A DNA stretch of 28,567 bases, taken from IMG/VR virus record IMGVR_UViG_3300040806_001024, positions 1-28,567 of that record; one strand, 5' to 3'. The DNA is from a virus. The notes under the pieces were generated by a model. The model did no database searches, was not told the origin of the DNA, and saw only the letters and a program-made list of their open reading frames with translations. The position numbers and the translations under genes are program-made. This document shows, piece by piece, positions 24,324-28,567 of this stretch (the stretch's first letter is position 1; every line of letters starts with the position of its first letter).

Positions 24324-24352
24324 TTGACTGCAACCAAAATGAGAGCTATAAT
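24324..24352 (+). promoter_or_regulatory. Sigma70-type promoter before HNH-portal-capsid genes
   Basis: TTGACT (24324-24329) and TATAAT (24347-24352) are separated by exactly 17 nt, a near-consensus bacterial sigma70 promoter (5 of 6 and 6 of 6). It sits in the 48-nt gap between the basic protein and the HNH gene. Transcription would start at about 24359-24361, almost on the HNH start codon. Confidence 0.75.
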
Positions 24353-24360
24353 TAAGAAAA

Positions 24361-24741
24361 ATGTCAGACCTGAAAAGATTACCTGTTAAGTACGTTAGAG
24401 ACTTCATAAAAAAAGATTATGTATACGACTCTGGGTGTTATATTTGTGGTGCAGAAACAGAATTAGAGCTACATCATTTATATAGTATATCAGAGCTATG
24501 GAATTCTTGGTTAGATAGTTTCAAAATAGATTCTAGTAGGTTAACTTTAGAAAAAGTAAAAGAACTTAGAGTAGTATTTTATGAAGAACATAAAGAACTG
24601 CTAGGCTCTGGTAACTTATATACTCTGTGTAAAAACCACCACCAAAGATTACACAACATTTATGGTGCTAGATATTCTAATTGGAGGTCTCAAAAAGTAA
24701 AAGACTGGTTAGAGAGTCAAAAAGTTAAATTTGGAGAATAG
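24361..24741 (+). CDS. HNH endonuclease, packaging-associated
   Basis: The 126-residue protein has a zinc-type HNH fold: C26-x2-C29 in SGCYICGAE, the catalytic-type ELHHLY (H38, H39), and LCKNHHQRLH (C90, H93, H94, H98). The last segment RYSNWRSQKVKDWLESQ is a basic helix. In HK97-like and related phages a small HNH protein next to terL is needed for terminase-dependent DNA cleavage and packaging, and this position fits that role better than a homing endonuclease. No Shine-Dalgarno sequence is visible. The predicted transcription start coincides with the ATG, so the message may be leaderless. The stop is 1 nt before the portal ATG. Confidence 0.85.
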   Translation: MSDLKRLPVKYVRDFIKKDYVYDSGCYICGAETELELHHLYSISELWNSWLDSFKIDSSRLTLEKVKELRVVFYEEHKELLGSGNLYTLCKNHHQRLHNIYGARYSNWRSQKVKDWLESQKVKFGE

Positions 24742-24742
24742 A

Positions 24743-26041
24743 ATGGCAGGGCCTATAAATTGGATTAGAGAAAAGTTAAACCCTATCCAGCCGTATCTAC
24801 AAAGCCAAGAGCCTCTAATTCAGCCAGAGAGCAATGTAGATTTTAGAACAGCGTATGATCAGGTTGAGATTATACACAGATGCGTTGAAATGATGATTAA
24901 TGCTGTAGTAGGTATTCCTTACGCAGTAGAGCCTGGAAGCCAAGGCGGACCAGTAAAAAAGTTAGACAGATTATTAAATGAACGCCCAAACCCTTTTGAG
25001 GATAGAGCTAGATTTTTTAGAAGAGCAATACTAGATCTTTTATTAGATGGTAATGCTTTTTTCTACTATGATGGAAAAGATTTATATATACTACCTGCTA
25101 ACGATGTTGAGATTGTAACAGACGCTAAAAGATTTGTAAAAGGTTATACTTATTTAGTAAGTGGTTCAGGGTCTAGCTATGACTCAGGGTTTGAACCTTT
25201 TGGTTCTTCTTCGGGTACTCCCTCTTCTAGCAGAGGAACTAAAGAGAGTACTGAGATATACTTTGACTCAGCAGAAGTAATTCATGTAAAAGATGACAGT
25301 GATGATAGTATATTTAGAGGAAGAAGTAGGTTAAGAAGCTTATCAGACCTAATAAACTTATACTATGCCTTACTTAAGTTCCAAAGACAGTTCTTTAAGA
25401 ATAATGCTATACCGGGAGTAGTCTTAACCACTGAGGCGGTTTTAAGCTCTAAGATTAAAGACAGACTTCTTCAATCTTGGAGAAACTCATATACTACTAT
25501 TTTTGATGGGGCTAGAAATCCTGCTATTTTAGACGGTGGCTTAAAAATAGATAAGTTTAGTGACGTAAACTTTCAAAGTTTAGATTTTGAAAGTAGCGTA
25601 GAGCGGCTACAGCAAGACATGGCTAAAGCCTTAGGAGTACCATATACATTATTAAAAAGTGGTAATAATGCTAATATATCTTCTAATCAGGTATTATTTT
25701 ATGAGCATACTATAATACCTATAGTTCATCAATTTACTAGTGCCTTTACGCATTATTTTAATTCAGTACGAATTAGACCAGATTTAGTGCACATACCAGC
25801 ACTACAACCAGATCTTAAATCTCAAGCCCAATATTATACCTCTTTAGTTAATGCAGGCATAATCACAGCTGACGAAGCAAGATTGAAATTAAACTTCCCT
25901 GAACTCAGGGAAGAAGCCACTTCAAAAATTCGCATACCTCAAAATATTACTGGTAGTGCTACAAACCCAGAGTTGGGTGGAAGACCTAAAGACGGTGATA
26001 AAGTAGAGGATGCAACGCAAACGGAGTTAGATAATGACTGA
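24743..26041 (+). CDS. Portal protein, HK97 type
   Basis: I choose the ATG at 24743 (GGAG 6 nt upstream, inside the HNH gene's end) over an in-frame TTG at 24731, giving 432 residues. HK97-type portal signatures run through the chain: VEIIHRCVEMMINAVVGIPY near residue 40, RLLNERPNPFEDRARFFRRA and LDLLLDGNAFFYYDG around 75-110, EVIHVKDDS near 175, RGRSRLRSLSDLINLYYALL, then MAKALGVPYTLLKSG and SNQVLFYEHTIIPI around 290-325. A short Gly/Ser-rich loop (about 138-165) is inserted in the wing. The portal forms the dodecameric ring at the capsid vertex through which TerL pumps DNA. It overlaps the protease start by 8 nt. Confidence 0.93.
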   Translation: MAGPINWIREKLNPIQPYLQSQEPLIQPESNVDFRTAYDQVEIIHRCVEMMINAVVGIPYAVEPGSQGGPVKKLDRLLNERPNPFEDRARFFRRAILDLLLDGNAFFYYDGKDLYILPANDVEIVTDAKRFVKGYTYLVSGSGSSYDSGFEPFGSSSGTPSSSRGTKESTEIYFDSAEVIHVKDDSDDSIFRGRSRLRSLSDLINLYYALLKFQRQFFKNNAIPGVVLTTEAVLSSKIKDRLLQSWRNSYTTIFDGARNPAILDGGLKIDKFSDVNFQSLDFESSVERLQQDMAKALGVPYTLLKSGNNANISSNQVLFYEHTIIPIVHQFTSAFTHYFNSVRIRPDLVHIPALQPDLKSQAQYYTSLVNAGIITADEARLKLNFPELREEATSKIRIPQNITGSATNPELGGRPKDGDKVEDATQTELDND

Positions 26042-28567
26042 TAAAAAATTTTATATCCATAGTGATAACATAGAAGTAAAATCAGCATCTTCCTCAAAGA
26101 AGTCTTTTAAAATTGCAGGATATGCAAATACATCTACTAAAGACAGAACAGGAGATATTGTTTTACCAGAGGCATGGTTAAAGGGGGTAGAGAACTATAG
26201 AAAAAACCCAGTTCTTTTATACCAACATGATCATAGTAAGCCTATCGGTAAAGCAGAGTCTGTTAGAGTAGATAAAAAAGGTATTTTTGTTGAAGGTTCT
26301 GTATCTGATGCAGCAGAAAAGCTGCACGGAGTACAAACTTTAATCCAAGACGGAGCTTTAAAAAGCTTTAGTGTAGGATTTAGAGTTAAAGATGCTGATT
26401 ACGACAGAACAGAAGACACTTTCTTTATTAAAGAATTAGAGCTTTTAGAAATTAGTGTGGTCAGCGTACCTGCTAATCAAGAATCTCTATTTAGTATACG
26501 CAAATCTTTTGATGACGACTCAAGCTACGAAGAGTTTAAAAAGCAATTTGTAAAAGAAGATGCTGAAGAGCTTAAGGTAGAAGATTCTACTGAAGAAGAC
26601 ACTGCTAAAGAGCTACAAGAAGAAGCAGTAGAGAAAGCTTCCGAAGAAGTAACAGAGGTTAAAGAGGTAGAGGAAGAGGTTATCGAGGAAGATCCTAATA
26701 CTCCTATCCCATTCTATAACATGCTAAGCGCTGATACTGCAAAACTAAACAACGGGGATACGGTAAAACTAGAGGGCAAACGATATAATATCAAAAAAAT
26801 TGCTACCGCCGAATCACCATATTTCATATTTAAAGAAATTGACATTCAAGGAGTTTCAAGCGATAATACTATCAAGATTAATGCTGAAACTTTATCAGTA
26901 GTTAATTCTTGGGATGTGAACACTAAGTTTGATATATCTATGATTACTCATTCAAATATCACAAATATTACTGATAAAGAGAGACAAACTATTAAGTCTC
27001 AATTTAACGACTTAGTAAAGTCTTCAGAGCTAGAGCTATTTAATTTAAAAAGCAAAGTAAAAGAAGACAACCAACAACAAACTCTGAATTCGTTAATGAA
27101 TTTAAAAAGCATGAATTCAGACTCTTGGAGTGATACTCATTATTCACTTGCACAGAGATTTGTTAAAACTATTAACGCACTTATCGAACTTCCAGAAGAA
27201 GAAGATAGAAATTTCGCATTGAAAATAAACGGTTATCTAACCGATAATAAGGAGAATAAAGAGATGGCAGAACAGGAAATTGGTGATACCATCACTGTTG
27301 AAACAAAAGCTACAGAAGCTCCAGTAGTTGAGGAGAAAAAAGTTTCTGCTCACGTATCTGAGCCAAGAGTAGCAGAGCTAGTCGAAAAGACTGGTGCAAA
27401 AATTATTGAGCAGTCTGACGAAAAGATCAAGGCTGGCAATGAAGACCATGAAAATTCCCGCTTGTCTGAAGAACTAGCAGAATTAAGAGGTCAAATGAAA
27501 GCATATCGTGAGCAAATCGATTCTTTCACAACAAGCAAAATGCATTATCAAGAGAGCACACGTAACCACGCACAGTTCTCGCAAAAAGACCTATCGAATG
27601 CATATTTCTTGTCTAAAGCACTACGCAAGAGCCCAATGGATACCAAGTACGGTATGCGTATGAAAGACGTAGTCGCTGGTAACAACGTTGAAGCATTTGA
27701 AAACGCATTCAGCACCAACGTGTATGAAGAAATGAGACAGCAGTTAGTTGTTGCTCCTTTATTCAACCGTATCGGTGTTAACGCTAAAGCTTTCTCCGTA
27801 CCAGTCGCAAGTGAAGATACCGATGATGCAATCGCACAATTTACAAGCGGTACATACACAACTGATACAAATAGCAACGTGCCTACTTCTAATCAGCACC
27901 AGCTAAAATCAGTAGAGTTAACACCTCACAAATTTATGGTTAAAACTCACATCGCAAAAGACGAAGAAGAAGATACAATTCTTCCACTAGTAGATTTCCT
28001 ACGTTCCGCAGCTACACGTCGTCTAGCTCGTTTCACGGATAAAGTACTTCTTCGTGGTACAGGAGCATTAACAGGCTTCGACGCTACAGAATCTCTATCT
28101 GCAGGTTCTACTGGCGGTATCGGTGGTGTAGCTTCCCCAATTAAAGGTGTTATCAACCACGCGGGTGCTGTAACAGCTCTTAACGTTTATCGTGGTATTG
28201 GTCTAACCGGTACAGACGCTAACACAGCTAAAGCTAACGCAGCTACTGTAGCAAGTGCTAGAGCCGCAATGGGCAAGTACGGCTTATCTTTAGGCGAAAA
28301 CCTAGTTATGCTAACATCGGTAGAAGGCTACAATAACTTTGTAACCGAAAACGATTTCCAAACAGTAGATAAGTTTGGCGCACAAGCGACTTACTTGACA
28401 GGTTCTATCGGAGCTATCTACGGAATCCCACTATATATTTCTGAGTTCATGGACACAGTATCTAGCACTGCTAATAATCGTGTTCTAGGCACTATGATCT
28501 ATAAGCCAGGATTCTTAATTGGTGAGCGTCGTGCTATGGAAGTTGAAAGTGAATATCTTCCTGAGCG
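26034..28567 (+). CDS. Prohead protease fused to major capsid protein (3' partial)
   Basis: One open frame runs from the ATG at 26034 to the window edge (at least 844 codons, no stop). Residues 1-155 are an HK97-type prohead protease: LLYQHDHSKPIGKAE (H65), LKSFSVGF (S111/S113; S113 best fits the usual SxGF) and LLEISVVSVPAN. Residues 160-222 are a very acidic, coiled scaffold-like stretch. Residues 225-405 are an unrecognised spacer with a small beta unit (NGDTVKLEGKRYNIKKI) and helices. From M411 comes a delta-like helical segment and then the HK97 capsid fold (EEMRQQLVVAPLFNRI, LRGTGALTGFD, GAIYGIPLYISE). In HK97 the protease and capsid are separate genes; here they are joined. The chain is probably processed by its own protease. 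The capsid part uses CGT/CGC, AAC and TTC codons far more than its neighbours. Confidence 0.9.
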   Translation, partial: MTDKKFYIHSDNIEVKSASSSKKSFKIAGYANTSTKDRTGDIVLPEAWLKGVENYRKNPVLLYQHDHSKPIGKAESVRVDKKGIFVEGSVSDAAEKLHGVQTLIQDGALKSFSVGFRVKDADYDRTEDTFFIKELELLEISVVSVPANQESLFSIRKSFDDDSSYEEFKKQFVKEDAEELKVEDSTEEDTAKELQEEAVEKASEEVTEVKEVEEEVIEEDPNTPIPFYNMLSADTAKLNNGDTVKLEGKRYNIKKIATAESPYFIFKEIDIQGVSSDNTIKINAETLSVVNSWDVNTKFDISMITHSNITNITDKERQTIKSQFNDLVKSSELELFNLKSKVKEDNQQQTLNSLMNLKSMNSDSWSDTHYSLAQRFVKTINALIELPEEEDRNFALKINGYLTDNKENKEMAEQEIGDTITVETKATEAPVVEEKKVSAHVSEPRVAELVEKTGAKIIEQSDEKIKAGNEDHENSRLSEELAELRGQMKAYREQIDSFTTSKMHYQESTRNHAQFSQKDLSNAYFLSKALRKSPMDTKYGMRMKDVVAGNNVEAFENAFSTNVYEEMRQQLVVAPLFNRIGVNAKAFSVPVASEDTDDAIAQFTSGTYTTDTNSNVPTSNQHQLKSVELTPHKFMVKTHIAKDEEEDTILPLVDFLRSAATRRLARFTDKVLLRGTGALTGFDATESLSAGSTGGIGGVASPIKGVINHAGAVTALNVYRGIGLTGTDANTAKANAATVASARAAMGKYGLSLGENLVMLTSVEGYNNFVTENDFQTVDKFGAQATYLTGSIGAIYGIPLYISEFMDTVSSTANNRVLGTMIYKPGFLIGERRAMEVESEYLPE
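27249..27266 (+). promoter_or_regulatory. Internal ribosome binding site and in-frame start of the capsid part
   Basis: AAGGAG (27249-27254) lies 9 nt before ATG 27264-27266, which is in frame with the long protease-capsid frame (codon 411) and marks the start of the delta-like/capsid section MAEQEIGDTI. Such a strong site inside a gene suggests a separately translated capsid protein. Confidence 0.65.

Noticed and set aside
24361-24741. HNH gene as a homing endonuclease inserted in the packaging module
   Set aside because: It does not interrupt a gene, has no intron or intein borders, and its position beside terL and portal matches packaging HNH proteins.
26034-27266. Programmed frameshift or sequencing error joining protease and capsid
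   Set aside because: Both parts are in the same frame with no stop between them and no slippery sequence needed. A plain fusion with an internal start explains the data. A missing stop by assembly error remains possible and is noted in the finding.
1-28567. tRNA or other structured RNA genes
   Set aside because: Almost no non-coding sequence exists. No cloverleaf-like segment with TTCGA/TTCAA arm and acceptor pairing was seen in the gaps.

Overview
The window reads as a stretch of a tailed double-stranded DNA phage (Caudoviricetes). All supported genes lie on the + strand, they are packed with 0-40 nt gaps or short stop/start overlaps, and virion and packaging genes dominate. The DNA is AT-rich and uses AGA for most arginines and T-ending codons for Ser/Thr/Ala. 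Several protein modules resemble those I associate with marine (cyanophage-like and pelagic) phages: the six-fold IDKFPF/DVGDLT kelch-like repeats, the LEDNMIYLN fibre module, the YSWYGAG structural module and the virion cupredoxin-like domain. The host cannot be fixed from the sequence. A marine bacterium is the most reasonable guess.

Layout. (1) Positions 1-6527: the tail end of one structural gene, a small fibre-like protein, a 1855-residue virion protein and a small NGLLQ-domain protein. (2) 6533-12680: five adjacent adhesin- or fibre-like genes that share a short NG..W.Y...LYIYDG linker. Three carry a kelch-like six-repeat propeller; one of these also has a cupredoxin-like domain. (3) 12681-12789: the longest non-coding gap (109 nt), with a candidate promoter. 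(4) 12790-18403: a small structural protein, a 905-residue fibre with an S74-type C-terminal chaperone, a fourth six-repeat kelch-like protein, and a (Thr-Pro)n/glycine-rich adhesin. (5) 18423-19776: two consecutive 2-oxoglutarate/Fe(II) oxygenases. (6) 19776-20825: a beta-propeller protein of 52-residue repeats and a 17-codon kelch remnant. (7) 20825-28567: ParB-like protein, coiled-coil protein, a small virion-like protein, large terminase, a small very basic protein, HNH endonuclease, HK97-type portal, and one long open frame joining prohead protease, a spacer and the HK97-type major capsid protein. This last frame runs off the window end.

How the genes fit together. The right end is an HK97-type packaging and capsid module (TerL-HNH-portal-protease-MCP). 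The left two thirds is an unusually large adhesin and fibre repertoire built from shared anchors and exchangeable heads. The points I would follow up first are: the protease-MCP fusion with a strong in-frame internal ribosome binding site before the capsid part; the Thr-Pro-repeat adhesin directly followed by two 2OG oxygenases, which suggests virion protein hydroxylation; the putative type-1 copper site in a virion protein; and evidence of module swapping and deletion in the fibre array (84-nt repeats flanking a compositionally different insert, and a 17-codon kelch relic).

Tail tube, tape measure, sheath, replication and lysis genes are not in the window, so tail morphology cannot be stated.
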